Assembly: GCA_033807695.1 (NCBI GenBank)
Contig: CM066310.1
Coordinates: 2,170,001 to 2,234,000 of the forward strand
Direction: 5' to 3'
DNA: 64,000 nucleotides
Source of the DNA: Daedaleopsis sinensis
Taxonomy: Eukaryota > Basidiomycota > Agaricomycetes > Polyporales > Polyporaceae
The position numbers and the translations under genes are program-made. How positions within the stretch are numbered: position 1 is the first letter of the stretch; each line of letters begins with the position of its first letter. Of the stretch, positions 33,990-47,000 are shown piece after piece. The notes beneath the pieces are model-generated. The model searched no databases and was not told the DNA's origin. It worked only from the letters and a program-made list of their open reading frames with translations.

Positions 33990-36339
33990 CTAACGCGCGA
34001 GTGGCTTTTCCTTGATGTAAAACGTCGAGACGACGGTGAGCACGGACAGCGCGACCGTGAACCAGAACGCAGCCTGGAGCCCGTCCTGGTACGCGCCGAC
34101 CACCTTCGCTCGCACCGCCGGCTCGAGCTCGCCGATGTAGTCCAGCGACTCGCGCACGCGCTTGATGATCTGCACACCCGCCGCGCGAGGAGAGCCCTCA
34201 GTCAGGTGTCTGGGAGCAGGGACGTGGGGAGAAGGAGAGGGGGAGCGCACCTCGTCGACGTCTTCGCCCGAGAGGCGCTTGCGCAGACTCTGCCGGAGGA
34301 CGTCCTGTGTGAGTGTCGTGCCGACGGAGAGGCCGACGACGGAGCCGAGCGAGCGGAAGAGGTACGAGACGGCTGTCGCGATCGCTTGGTCCTCGGGCCC
34401 GGCGTTGGCGATGAGCGCGACGAGGGTGCTCGTGAGTCCGGATCCTGGTGCGCGTCTCTCAGTCAGTCAGGCTTCAGTGAACCGCGCATCGCCGGACGCA
34501 CCGATACCAAGATTGTTGGCAATGATCCCTGCGATAGAACATCAGTTGAGGTCCCGGCTCTCGGCCATCGCACGAGTAAGGTACACACCGACGGTCAACC
34601 CGGCGAGCGTGTACTTGACGAGCGGACCAGTGACCAGCGAGACCAGTAAATCGCCCGCAAGCATGAGCACGTACGCCCCGATCGTCAGCCAGTAGTATTT
34701 CCCGGTCGCCTGCATGATCACCCCAGTGGACAAGCTGCCCGTGACGCCCCCAAAGATCGTCGGGAGGAGGACGAGCCCGACCTCGGCCGCGTTCGCACCT
34801 TGCACCGCCTGCAGATACAGCGAGACGTGGAAAATGAGCGTCACGGCCGCCGCGTTCGAGAAAAAGTTCGCGAGGAAGCTCGCGAGCAGCGCGCGGTCCC
34901 CGACGACGCGCTGCGGCGCAAACGGCTCGCGCGCCCAGCGGAGCTCGACCGCGACGAATGCGGCGAAGAAGACGAGCGCGAGCGCGAGAGCGCCGACGGT
35001 GAGGTGGTCGGACCATGCGACGTTCCCGCCGCGGTCGAGGCCGAGCAGGAGGTGGAAGGTGGCGAGGACGAGCATCGCGGCGCCGAGGAAGTCGACGCGC
35101 GCGAGCTTCGTGCGCAAGTCGCCGGTGGAGGGGTGCGGGAGCGTCAGGCCGAGTCCGACTGAGAGGAACGCGAGGGATGCGAGCGGGACTTGCATTATGA
35201 ATGCCCTGGGACGCCGCGTCAGTCACCCAGGGTTCGGGCGAGCAGATGTGCAGATACAACGCACCAGCGCCAGCCCACGGTGTCTGCGAGGAAGCCGCCC
35301 AGCGGGGCACCTGTCGCTTGACCTGCTGCCCAGGCTATGTTCGCGAAACCTGAGGGGGACGTTGTCAGTTCTGAGTCTGAGCATGCAATCCTGAGTCCGG
35401 TCGACGCCCGCACCTTGTAATGTACCACGCTGACGCAATGTGGCGACATCGGATAAGATGATTGATGCCATGGTGGACATGCCGCCGCCGCCGATCCCAG
35501 CAAGGGCCCGTGCAGCGATGAGCTCGGTCATGTTCCGCGCAAGGCCGCAGAACAGGCATCCGAGGCCGAACACTGCATATGCGAAGAGCAGGCAGGTTTT
35601 GCGTCCGAAGATGTCACTGAGCTACACGAGGTCAGTGTCGAACGTCGACATGTCTCCAAGGCACATGGAAACGTACTTTGCCGTAGAGGGGTCTGCAAGC
35701 GATCATCATGAGTAGCTGGTTCAAATAGTCACACGTACGGACTCACTGGAAGGTAGTGAGTGATAACATGTATCCCGTCGCGATCCAGCTAGTGTTCTGT
35801 AGTTGTTCAAACTGGCTGCCAATGGACGCATATGTCGACGTGATTATTGTAGTATCCATGGCAGCAAGGAAAATGCCCAATATCATTGGCGACATCTATA
35901 TCGAAGCGTCAGTATGCACTTCTCAATCATTGAATTTGAATCAACGAGGCTCCGGGGCAGCGGGACCTGGGTACTAGAAGACGCATCGTTCTCCCTGACG
36001 AAGCAGGTCTCAGGTGAATAATAGTAAGAACGACCAATAACTTACTTGTACTCGTTCAGACCAACGGCTCCGGGCTGAGCGAGTACAAGTAACGTCCTAT
36101 GAGAGCCATTCCACAGCGCAGAATGGCTGCTATAAATCCAGAGCACTCACCACAGCTATTAAGGAAACCGAAGGTTTCACGGGCGCATCTTCGGAGCTTG
36201 TCTCCGAGGCCGGTGGGTTGGCAGCGTCACTGTCCGCATCGACGAGCGTGCTCGCTCTCGAGACTGCAACACTGTCATTGGTGGTGTCGTCAGCCAACAA
36301 GGGCGTGCGCTCGTCCGCTGCTCGTCCACTGGCAGTCAT
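33990..36339 (-). CDS. MFS multidrug-type transporter (DHA2 family)
   Basis: Nine exons on the minus strand: 36339-36151, 35895-35747, 35692-35677, 35621-35414, 35349-35265, 35205-34589, 34528-34502, 34444-34251 and 34169-33990, giving 554 residues. A 55-residue acidic cytosolic N-terminus with ERTPLLADD precedes TM1 (MILGIFLAAMDTTI, motif D1-like). GYMLSLTTFQPLYGKLSDIFGRK holds motif A, and ARALAGIGGGG holds motif B/C features. Length and repeat pattern suit 14-helix drug:H+ antiporters, which export toxic organics or import amino acids at plasma or vacuolar membranes. The first intron is 255 bp; a 17-codon alternative exon within it cannot be excluded. A deleted relative lies at 56015-56327. 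Confidence 0.88.
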
Positions 36340-36625
36340 GCTGGTGCCAGGTGGATGACCTCAAGGTGCCCTGAGAGAGTTGCATGTCAATTTTCGAACG
36401 CTGACTCATGCTAAGCTCAACCTACAATACCCGGTCGCTTGCAATCTTGCAGCTGTATGGGGATGTCCTACCTTCGGCCCTAACGCCAATGGACGCGGTC
36501 GCGAAACATTGGACAGGAGGTACGAGTGAACTACTTCCATCACGTCATAGTAAGCACTTTTTGCTCAGTATCAACAGGAAAGTGATAAGTACTATATTTA
36601 TGGTTTAAATAACCTTATTTATTGA

Positions 36626-36697
36626 TCCGATATGGTGTAACGGTCAACATTACCGCCTTTCACGCGGTAGCTCGGGGTTCGATTCCCCGTATCGGAG
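36626..36697 (+). tRNA. tRNA-Glu (anticodon TTC)
   Basis: A 72-nt cloverleaf: acceptor arms TCCGATA and TATCGGA pair perfectly with a G discriminator. The anticodon stem ACCGC/GCGGT holds the loop CTTTCAC, which gives anticodon TTC for glutamate. The T arm is GGGGTTCGATTCCCC with a standard B box. There is no intron. CCA is not encoded, as expected in a nuclear genome. Confidence 0.96.
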
Positions 36698-36966
36698 TTT
36701 TGGCGAACTGACTTTTCCAAACTTGTGGTTGTCCTTAGGATTTAGTACACCACCAACTTTCCACGGCTCTTCTTTGACCTAGCTCTGAAGACCTGCGTTC
36801 ACGATGTAGTCACCCATGCAGAGCTACAGGAGCGTGTTACTAAAAGCTCAGGAAGGATACTGGGATCGGCAAAAGCAGTCGGAAATCATTAATGCGCTCG
36901 ATGCGTCTGGGTTGTACGGTAGTGACGAAAGATAGCTGTACGGTTGATATAAAGATTTAAAATGCT

Positions 36967-37516
36967 CTACTCTACCTGAGAAACATCAGCATCTGAAGAG
37001 GAGGGGTCCAAGCGCGGGGCAATCTTGTAATAGTGTTCCCCAGTCAGCCCGCCACGCGGGAGCTTGCCATACAGCTCCTTGTTGAACGCGCGAGAGACGG
37101 GGACGGTGGTGGAGACATACGGCTTGAGCTGTGGGTCGCGGACAGCAAGAATCGATCGGGGGGTGGAAGCAAGGCGAGCGCGGCATGAGATGCAGTGGAT
37201 GAAACTGGGGGGCAGGGAGTACGCACCAAAGAGCCCTGGATCTCCTCTATTGACGGCGCGACGAACACCCTGACCTTCATGTCCACGAGCCTGTACTTGG
37301 ACTTGCCGCGCACGACGTGTTCTCCGGGCGCACCCGTGCGGTGGCCTCCAGGCAAGTACGCCTGCCGAGTGCCTGCGAATGCGAGGTCAGCATGTGCTGG
37401 CGGGTGCGTACGAGCGTCGCGGCGAGAGACGCACCCTTGTAGTAGTCCTTGTTCCCCCTCTTCGGCGTGAGTGCTCTCCGCAGAGCCTTTGACAGACACG
37501 GGTTCGTCGGGTACAT
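36967..37516 (-). CDS. mitochondrial ribosomal protein mL41 (MRPL27 family)
   Basis: Three exons on the minus strand: 37516-37435, 37372-37227 and 37128-36967, giving 129 residues. The family core is visible: TPKRGNKDYYKG (yeast MRPL27 has KQGNKTMYKG), then basic sequence and SLLKPYVSTTVPVSRAF. The protein belongs to the large subunit of the mitochondrial ribosome. It starts head-to-head with TSR3, 189 bp apart. The start codon gives only 16 residues before the core, so the true 5' exon could extend further. Confidence 0.78.
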
Positions 37517-37705
37517 GGTCGTTGACGGTGAAAGTGCTGTAAACGCCCGGAGTGTCGCTTCAGGCGGGTTTTGCCGGACGGACCGCGGTGGTCTTTGACG
37601 CGGACGCCACTTCTGCTGCAGGCTGCACGCAGCACCTCACCTCGTCCTCCATCTCCAGACTCTCGACAACCTCAGTGTATAATTCACCATCTCATTCATC
37701 GAACG
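37517..37705. promoter_or_regulatory. bidirectional promoter of mL41 and TSR3
   Basis: Only 189 bp separate the two divergent start codons, so both promoters overlap. Both genes serve ribosome production, which makes shared control plausible, though no factor site was identified. Confidence 0.55.
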
Positions 37706-39983
37706 ATGCCAAAACCACACGCGAGAGGCAAGCGCGGCGGTCGTTCGGCCCTCGGCAGAGGCGGACACGCCCAGCGGGGCCGTGGACAGAAGAGGTACGA
37801 CGACGCGCGACCATCGTCCGCGCTCGGGGGAGAGGTGCGTCCCGACAGCGTCGTGGACGACTCAGATGGCGACGAGGGTGCAAGCGGGAGCAGCTCCGGT
37901 CAGTTCTTTCTGCCTGTGTCCGTCTCCGATGCCGGGACTTGACGCACTCGTGTGCCACTCTCGTACACAGAGGAGGACACCGACGAGATCCTGGTGCCGG
38001 TCGCGATGTGGGTGAGTCGTGCGCATTCCTTTCAGCACTTGCACGCGGAACGACGACAGGCTGATGGGTGAATGCGCACAGGACTTCGACCACTGCGACC
38101 CGAAACGGTGCTCGGGCAAGAAGCTCGCCCGCCAGGGCCTCATCCGCACACTCAAGGTCGGGCAGAAGTTCCGGGGGGTGGTAGTCTCGTGAGCCGTGCC
38201 GTCGCTGTCCCTCACCGTGCGCGCTCATGACCCGGGCGCAAGACCGAAGGGCAAGCAGCCCGTGAGCCCCGCGGACAAGGAGATCATCGCGCTGGGCGGC
38301 CTCGCGGTCGTGGAGTGCTCGTGGGCGCGCCTTGACGAAGTGCCGTTTGGCCGCATATCGAGCCCGAATGAACGTCTATGTGAGTGTCGTCTTCTGCCTC
38401 CCTTTGACCCTCCTTCCGCCTGTGGCGCAAGCTTCGATTTCTTTTCTATTTTGCGCTATTCGGACTGTGCGGGTCTGTTTGACCGTATCATGCTCGCGAA
38501 AGTCATGACCTCCCCCTTCAAAAATGTAGTGTTTGTCTGCATGCAGCGGCGCTTGCTAGTCAGGTCATAGCACAGGAACACTTCGCCTCGCGTCCCAGAA
38601 TCCAATATGCTCTACATTTCAGTAGAGATATCGACTGCTTCTCCGACTTAGCATGCAGCGCCACGCGTCCGTGCTGCGACTGCAAATTGCGCGGCCAGTG
38701 TATATACACCGTTTATAGCCGCGAAGTATGGCCGTTTCACCTCGCTCATGACCCCCTGTCTCTCTTCACCGAGCTTCAATTCGAGCGAACGGTATTAACG
38801 ATCCTACGACCCCAGTGCCATACCTCATCGCGACGAACCCGGTCAACTACGGGAAGCCCTGGAGGCTGAACTGCGTCGAGGCGCTCGCCGCAGCGTTCTA
38901 CATCACCGGCTTCGACGCGTATGCGGAGCGGCTGCTCAGCGGCTTCGGATGGGGCCACTCGTTCTGGCAGGTGAACAAGTGCGCCTCTGTCCTTTGCCTT
39001 TCCTTGCCCCTGTCCTCTGACGACGACGCGCGCGTTCACTTGCAGGCAGTTCCTCGAGCAGTACAAGACGTGCGAGGACGCGGCGGCGGTGACGGCCATG
39101 CAGGAAAAGATCCTCGCGGACTTGAAGACGGCGTACGAGGAGTCGAGACGCCCCGCCGGTGAGCCGCCCGCTCGTTCTTTCCTCCTGCTCGGCTTGTCTC
39201 CTTCGGTCCTTGGGCGGCGGGCACACGCGTTTTGAACCCCATGCGACCTTGCGTCGCGGACAGGACATGCAGGGATGCGATGCTTCCAGTTTCAGAACAT
39301 ACGAGGACGAGAAAGCAGAGCGAGCTCGCCGCCGCCGCTTATGAGGCGGGCGAATATCTGCCGCCTCTTCATGATCCCCGGCGTGCGAGGTGAATAACCT
39401 CGCTCGACCATGAACATGTGTTTTCCCGCCGGAGTCGTGTGCGGACAGGGCGTGCGACTGCCGAGCCGTGTGTCCGCGCCCGGTTTCTCGGATTCGCGAA
39501 TCCTCGAACGCGAAGCGTCTGCATACATGCGTGCACTCCAATCGTGTGAGCCGAGAACCCTGCGATCGGCGGGAAAAGGGGGGAGAATGGGGGATCAGTG
39601 TGCTCAGTGCTCCCGGACCATTCCTCCGGGGCCGTTCGTGGGGACGCAGCCTTTTTGTGGACGCAGCGTTTCCACCGCTGGGAACGCCGTCTCTCCATCT
39701 GTCATCCGGCAGCCCAGGGACGACACGAGCACGAACGGCGGACGAGTGCCCCACGGCTGTTTTGTGTCGGTGTTGGCCATGACTCATGGATCGCGTGCAT
39801 ACATATGGCGTGGAGCGGCCACTGACGGCCGATTGACCTGCAGACGGCGTGGACGGCGAGGACCTGCTCGTCCCGAACCCGAACCACCATTACGCGCCTG
39901 AGAGCCCCGACGAAGACGAGGACGAAGACGAAGAAGAGGAGGCCCGGGAAGAGGAGCCTGTTGGCCAGGCTCATCCCCAGTGA
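37706..39983 (+). CDS. TSR3: 18S rRNA aminocarboxypropyltransferase Tsr3
   Basis: Seven exons: 37706-37898, 37971-38011, 38082-38188, 38243-38379, 38816-38978, 39046-39158 and 39844-39983, giving 297 residues. The catalytic core is near-canonical: AMWDFDHCDPKRCSGKKL, then GQKFRGVVVSP, VVECSWARLDEVPF, NERLLPYLIATNPVNYGKPW, LNCVEALAAAFYI and a GWGHSFWQVNK helix. Tsr3 transfers the aminocarboxypropyl group from S-adenosylmethionine to the hypermodified pseudouridine of 18S rRNA, a late step in 40S maturation in the cytoplasm. The N-terminus is RG-rich and the C-terminal tail is strongly acidic (SPDEDEDEDEEEEA). Introns 4 (436 bp) and 6 (685 bp) are far longer than others here. mL41 is divergent next to it. 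Confidence 0.93.
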
Positions 39984-42900
39984 ACGTCGAACCGTCACGC
40001 GGGGGTCATCGTAAGGACCGGTAAGTGCTTGTAGGAGCGTGGAAGAATCAGTGCGTGTAGGATGCCTCAGATATTGACCTATAGTACGGACAACAAAAAA
40101 TTGACCTTGGGGATTTATTGTATGACTATGAACTCCTCCGAGTTCTCAGAGTCACCAGCCTCTTCGGCGCCGAGTGTCAGTGCTCAGTACTCAGTACTCA
40201 TTGGTCACCGGCCCCCACTACATCATATAACACACTGGGAACATCCGGTGAGCTTCTGCTTCGATCACGTACATGGGACGTAGGCTGATATGACCGACCA
40301 ATCAGTTGCATAGTTGCATACCTCGTTCAAGGTTTGATCGAGATTCCTGGAGGTACCGGAGGCACGAGCAGCGCGGCCATATCCTTCGTGGCCGTGGCTT
40401 GCCAGTTGGCTCCGGTCGCGGTCGGTATCTCGCTAACTGGTCTGTCACGGCTCATCTGGACTCCGGAGTCGCCATCGCACAAAGCAGTCATCCTGGGGCC
40501 CGGCGTGCACGCTGCTGACCGGCCCACGCCCGGAGACCCTCCAGCTCGCCGTCCTCGTTGTCTGGGCGCGGTATCCTCGTTAATATTGTCAGACCTTGCG
40601 GGTCGCCGAGGACGCTGCCAGCCTGAGCCGAGCGCGAGCGCGCTGTGCGACAGCTCGGCGGATGTCCTTGTTTGGCATGTTGCTTATGCTTTCTGCCAGG
40701 AGCTCGGGACGCAAGTACTCAAGTACTCGCCGTCTCGATGCGCCATACTTATTCGTGCACGGCGCGAACAGCTGCCTGCGGTGCAGCCCTTTGTTGCTTT
40801 TCCGGATTCGGTACGGTGACGGTGCGTGCCATCGCCCGTCGATCAATGTCATGCACATGCACATGATCCATTACGCTTCTGCGCAGAACGTCCGCCGCCG
40901 CGTCAGCGGCAGCGTGCGCCAGGAGGCATACTGCCTTTCCGAGACCGTGTCGTGTCGGGGCGCAATACTCAGTGGCGGTGAGTACTTCGCTAGTCGTGAC
41001 CGGGTACGTCTAGGAGGAGGCGGACCCCCGACTCAGGTCCATCGTCATTCGGCGAGTCTCTCAGCATCAGCAGTCACAACAAATCTAGTCGCTGGGCATG
41101 ATACTGGCATCTGACCGCAACGCATCTCGCTGGGTCAATTGGGGTTGGACGTGCTCGTCGGGTGCAGAGCTAGAGCTGTAGAGCTCGACGCATGCATATA
41201 GGAGGACACGGGGCCCGGACGTCCCGAAGTGTCCAAGTACTTCGCTTATGCGAGCGATCCTCCTGCTTCTCTCAGCCACCCATCGGCTCCGCCGGCGCTC
41301 CGCCCTTCGGATTCGCACTCCCCGGCGACCATCGGGATTCGGAGTGCCCACTTCGGACGGCCTGGTTGTGGATCACCGGCGCCGGTGGTGCAGGAAGCGC
41401 AGGAAGCAGCAGTCCTCGTCTTCTGCATTCTCCTGCTTACTACACGTGCACAGCGTGATTTGCACATAGTGGGATGCCGAGTCCCACTGGCATCTATGGG
41501 CGACTTCGAATCCGAGAGGTGGAGGTGTCGGACTGCACCCGCGGCGGGGACGGCGACGGGGACGGCGACTTCGGCGGTATTGCGCGTTTGTGGATCCACT
41601 TGTGTGGACTGCGTTCGGACACTCGATGTCGGACATGGACCATGGCGCTCTCCTCCTATTTCGAGGTACGCGTGACTCCGCAAGTCGTCGCTAGTCCGTA
41701 CTCTGTAGTACATACTTCAGTTCCAGACAATACGGCCGTCTGTCATAAGAGTAAGTGAGCCCTTGTGCTCCTCATTCGACCTCGTTCGCTGACCTTTCGG
41801 ATGCTTGTTGGAGTTGGCAGGACCGTTCTTCTTTAGGAACCGCGCGTCGTGTTCAAATTCATCGTCCTTCATCATTCTGGGACTGGACGTCGAACTGATC
41901 GTGCACCGTCATGGGTCACATGGGCCTGTCACACAGCAATCCCAGCCTCCAGGTCCATACTGCCTCTCTGAGGAAGCTCACGGTGAGTGCTAGCGCGGTT
42001 AGCGACGTCACTTGTATGCTTCGAAGTTCGTGCGACGCGCTCCCGCTCTTTTCCATACTTGCTAGTCATAAATGGGGTGGAGCATTGACATATTGCGTGT
42101 CTCGGAGGTTCTTCTCCCGGATTCTATTCCAAGCCGACAGCGCATCGTAAATCCGCGCCGCGCGTAACGTGAGTGTCCTGTCCGAGTTGGACCTGTCCTC
42201 ACTCTGATGACAAAATGTACGTACATACATAGAGTGTTGCTGACGGACGTTGCTGTATTTACGACTGAACTCATGCTCTGTTCATTCTTCCTCCATTCCT
42301 TGCCGTTCCATAGGCATTCGAGGTGCGTCGTAAGATCGTAAGAGGCTAAGAGCTCTACGCTGACTGGACCACGGAGGAGGCTAGACTAAATTGGCTTTGC
42401 CATCAATGTCATAAACAAACAGATCTTCGGCTGAAGCCCAAATCTGCGGGGGAGTGGCGCACGCCCACACGCCCTCCCGCGGGCCGTGGGACTTCCCATG
42501 GGGGATTGTTGAATTGTTCCCCCTCCTCCTTGCCTCCTGCTCCTGGGTTGCTGGGGCGAGCCTAGTACTTAGCTTGACCTCTGGAGGTGCTAGCGTCGTG
42601 CGCGCCGAAGTTGGGAGTGGGCAGCGAGGGCGCAGAGGGCGCGAGTTCTTGTGCAAATGCGGGGCTACCCCGCATCGAGCGGGGTGGATCAGGCCTCATT
42701 GATCTCCCGCCCAGTAGCGTCGCCAGTGGCCACAGAAAAGGCAAGCGCATTCCCAAGGGGTCACGCGACGCGCCCCCTGGCGCCCGTAATGGGACTTGCG
42801 CGGATTGGCAATGGTCGATTGAACCCGAGTGCACTTCTTCTCTTGCACACATCCAGAAATATTCAAAGGCGAAGATGATCACGCAGCGTCATGAGATCCC

Positions 42901-44022
42901 GAGCTGCGTCTTATTGACCTCCCCTCGCGTCGCGTCGCAACGCGTGCTCGCCCTCCTCCTCCTCCTTTTCCTCCCCGCCGCACTCCCCCGCCCCCGCCCC
43001 CGCCCTCTCCCCCGAGCAAGGTCCACGTCCACAGCCGTCCCCCAGCGACGCACTTCACGCCGCGATGGAGGAGACACGGAGAGACAACCACGAGGACCAC
43101 AACCCGTTTTCAAGCCCTGGTGAGTTAACGTCACTCCTACTTTTCTCGTTCGTAACGCTTCGCTGTGCGACGCGTCTGCGGCGAACCCCCGTCTCCGCCT
43201 CCTCTGCGCCGCTCTCACGTCGCAGCGCCCCGCTTCTCTTCCCGTGCTCTCGCGCTCTCCCTCCGCACACTGCTTCCGACCGACGCGACGAACAGCGGGG
43301 CAACCACCGGCGGCAGCCTCCGACTTCCAGATGCATTACGACATGGCAGGCGCGCCCCGCCGTCTGACTCTGCAAATTCGCTCCTCTCCCATGTGCGCTC
43401 CCACCGCCCCAGAACCTTCAGCTAGACTGTGCGCTGTGCGAGCATGGGCCTACCACCGAGCCTCCATGGCAGCATCCTCCGGTCCACCGGTCTCACCGGG
43501 GAGTCTTATGTGAATGGAGTGACTGATGCACGGAGGAAGATTGACGTTGCCTTGTGGCGCTCGACCACTTTGGCCCGTGCAGCTGTCCGGGGGGCCTCGA
43601 CGCACTGTTGTGTGGTTTGACCGCGGCCGCATCGAGCATCTGCTATTGCTCGCCGAACCGCGTGAGGCATGTACGTGCGTCCAGGGCGAGTCGGCCATCG
43701 TCGCCCTGACAGCGGTCCTGCGAGCAATGGTCTAGAACTATAAGGCGGAGCAAAATGAAGACGCGATGCTTGGACGGTTGTCCTATTCGAGAGCTGCGCG
43801 TACTCCTTGCATGGAAAGGCGGGACGGTCGGGTCAGTGTCCATTGATGAATGCGTTTTTCGACGATGGGTCTCATATAGCCTTCTCGCGCTGTCCTCCGA
43901 AAACCCGCCCTTCGTCCTCTTCTGTTTGAGTCGGCTGCCCTCGTCGCAAGCTAGTGCCCTAAGGCTATTATTCTTCTTCTCTCTGGCAAATTCACCCTCG
44001 CTATTGTACCCGACGCTGACTC
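39984..44022. other. 4-kb interval without a recognised gene
   Basis: Many open frames occur because the DNA is GC-rich, for example 40334-40819 (+) and 41229-41675 (+), but none has a motif or splice support I can defend. The most coding-like spot is 43065-43119 (+): a short frame starting MEETRRDNHEDHNPFSSP followed by a good donor GTGAGT. It might be a first exon, but no following exon can be joined. No tRNA, repeat or transposon end was noticed. Confidence 0.4.
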
Positions 44023-47000
44023 ATGGCTCGGGAATCGCTCTCCTTCTACGACGTCGAAGATGACGCAGGTCGCGTATCGCACACGACCTCGGCTGGGGTG
44101 CACCCGTACGCCTCGTCGTCCGCCGCGGTGAACGCTCCCCTGCCTCCTTCGGAGACTGGCCACGGAGCAGTCGCTGGTGGTGCCGCTGGAGCAGCCGCCG
44201 CCGACGAGATCCGCCCCGAGGACGTCCCGCGCGAGCAGCCGCCGCCGAAGCCGCCGCTGTACAAGCGCAAGTGGTTCATCATCGCGAACATTATCGGCTC
44301 CCTCCTCGGTATTGCAATCCTCTTCATCCTCCTGTACCCGGTCGTGCACGCCATCGCGCAGCACATCGTCAATGTCTCGGTGCTCAACGTCGACCAGATC
44401 CAGATCATCAATCCGACAAACAACTCGTACGTGCCGCCTTCCCTGCGAGGGTCCATGCGGCGCAAGTGATTCTGACGTCTTCTGTTCGGGGCCAGCTTTG
44501 ATCTCAAGATGGACGCCTGGGTCTCCCACGCGGGCATCTTCAAGGCGACTATCAAGTTCAACGAGCCGCTCTCGGTCGCATGGGTGAACGACGGCGCGCA
44601 GGTCCCCATCGGCTCGTTCGCGCTCGCCCCGCTCACGGTCAAGTCGAAGCGCGCGTACATCAACCAGACGGTCGCGTTCACGATCGCGGACGAGGCCGCG
44701 TTCGCGCGCTTCACGTCCGCGATGATCACGCAGCCGAACTTCACCTGGCACCTGACGAGCGGCAACCTCGCGGTGCGCGCGCTCGCGTTCCCGACCGCGC
44801 ACGACCTGCACTTCACGAAGGACCTCACGATGGCCGGCATGAACAACTTCGACGGCCACGTCTCGCTCGTCGACTTCCAGCTCCCCGCGGACGACCCCGC
44901 GGGCGGCATCAAGTTCAGCGCGACGACGGGGCTCGCGAACCCGAGCGCGTTCAACGTCGACCTCGGCACCGTCGTCTTCGACCTCTCCTACAAGGGCCTC
45001 TACCTCGGCACCGGCGCCGGCGCGCACACGGTCGTGCAGCCCGGGCCCAACAACGTGACGCTCACGGGCACGCTCGTCCCGCAGACGGGCGCAGACGCGC
45101 TCGCGAAGACGTCCGAGCTGTTCACGCAGTACCTGAACGGCGAGAGCTCGCCCGTGGTCGCGACGGGCAAGAGCTCCGTGCAGGCGGACGGGTCGGCGAT
45201 CTCGTGGCTGAGCGCGGGGCTCACCGCGCTCGCGCTCGACGTGCCGTTCAAGGCGCCCGGCCCGATCAGCCCGATCAAGGCGATCTCGATCGGGGACTTT
45301 GCGCTCGCGTTCAGCGCGGCGGACCCGTGGGCGCCCGTCGCGAACTCGCGCACGGTGCAGGCCGCGATGGAGCTCCCGTTCGGGTTCAGCGTCGCCATTG
45401 GGCAGATCGAGAACGCGTTCAACATCACGACGCCCGCGGGCGTCGTCGCGGGGATCTCTACGGTGCGTCGCGCGCGCGCGCGAGGAGGCGGGGACGAGTG
45501 CTGACTGACTTGTGTGCGCGAACAGCCGTCGAGCGCGTCGACGAGCGACATCCGCGTCGTGAACTCGACGCTCACGCAGGGCACGATCAACATCACGATT
45601 GAGGACACCGCGCTCAACTGCCCCGACCCGAGCCACCCCGTGTTCTCCCTCTTCAGTGCGTGCTCTCCCCCTCCCCGCGCGCGCGAACGACGCGGCTGAC
45701 CCGTGCGCACGCGCGCTGCAGACAGGAACCTGACGGACTCGGCGCGCATGCCGTTCCAGCTCAAGGGGCACGCGCGCGCGGTCGCGAACATGAGCATCGG
45801 GCAGATCACGCTCGACCCGATCAAGTTCGACGTCGCGTCCGGGCTCGACGGGCTGCAGGGGCTCGAGGACAAGGTGTCCATCGGCGCCGTCGACGTGCTC
45901 GGCGGCTCGTCCGAGGCGATCCACCTCGGGATCGACGGTGCGTGGCTGTTCCTCTTTGACGTTTGGCTTGTCTCTGCGCTTTTGGGTCTGGTTCTGCGTG
46001 CGCGATTTGCGGCGTGTGGTTTGCGGTTTGCGGTTTACGGTCTGCGGCGTGGGACTTGCAGAGGTATAGCGGTGCTGACGCGGACACGTGATGCAGTGGC
46101 CATCGTCAACCCGTCCAACTTGAAGCTCACGACTGGCGATCTGAGTGAGTGGCCCCCTTCGCGTTCCACGGGTATGCGCAGAGTGTTAATGGTAGCTGTA
46201 TTTGCGCGCCCTGTGCAGCGCTGCAGCTGTTCCGTGGGGATGCGCCGATAGGGACGACCCTCATGCCGAACTTGACACTCAACATGGGCAACAACTCGCT
46301 CACTGCGCAGGGGAACTTCACGGTGCGTCTTTTGTGCGTCCCTGGGCAGCTGCGTACTCAAGCGCGCGCACCGGCTGCAGCCAAACGACACGCCCGGGGG
46401 ATTGCGCACGCTGAATGACTTCGTCGGCGGCACGGACGTCGAGGTCCTCATCTCCGGGTACGACCAGAGCACGGCCGTCACCTCTCTCCTCGCGGCGTTC
46501 AAAAGCTTGAACATCTCCGCGACCCTGCCTGCACTCAAATCGAAGCTGCTCAACTCTGCGTCGCTCAAGAGTACGTGTCTGCTCCCTCCTTCTGGACGTA
46601 TCCTGACTCCCTGTGCAGTCCTCGACACGACCGGGCACACGAACAACATCGTGCACACGGCCGTCTCGCTCGCGAACCCGTTCACGGCCGACCTCGCGAT
46701 CACGCACGTGCAGTCGAACGTCTCCTTCCACGACATCACGCTCGGCACGATCGACATGCCAATCGCGTTCTCGTCCAAGGGCAAGAGCACGACCGCGTCG
46801 CCCGCGCTCGACCTCGCGCTCAACATGGACCCCGCCACGCTCTTCACCGTCACGCGCATCCTCGCGGGCCAGGCGGGTCTCAACACGCACCAGATCGACG
46901 CGATCGTGCAGCTCGGCGGGTACCAGTACGTCGCGGACGTCGGCCAGGGCAGCGCGAGGCGCGCTGAGGAGCTCGGGAAGAGGGATAACTTGTTTACTGG

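Noticed and set aside
35984..36150. Extra exon in MFS intron 1 (PGAVGLNEYK frame)
   Set aside because: Its length breaks the phase to the next exon, which is fixed by an in-frame TAG just before the acceptor; the direct exon 1-2 join gives a good first helix.
38936..39787. 283-codon minus-strand open frame over TSR3
   Set aside because: It lies antisense to conserved Tsr3 exons and an intron and has no motif of its own.
40334..40819. 161-codon open frame with hydrophobic start as a membrane protein
   Set aside because: The hydrophobic part is short, the rest is Arg/Pro-rich as in random GC-rich frames, and no family is recognised.
43951..45924. 657-codon minus-strand open frame
   Set aside because: It is antisense to exons of the giant gene; the composition is an Arg/Asp/Val artefact of GC-rich codon usage.
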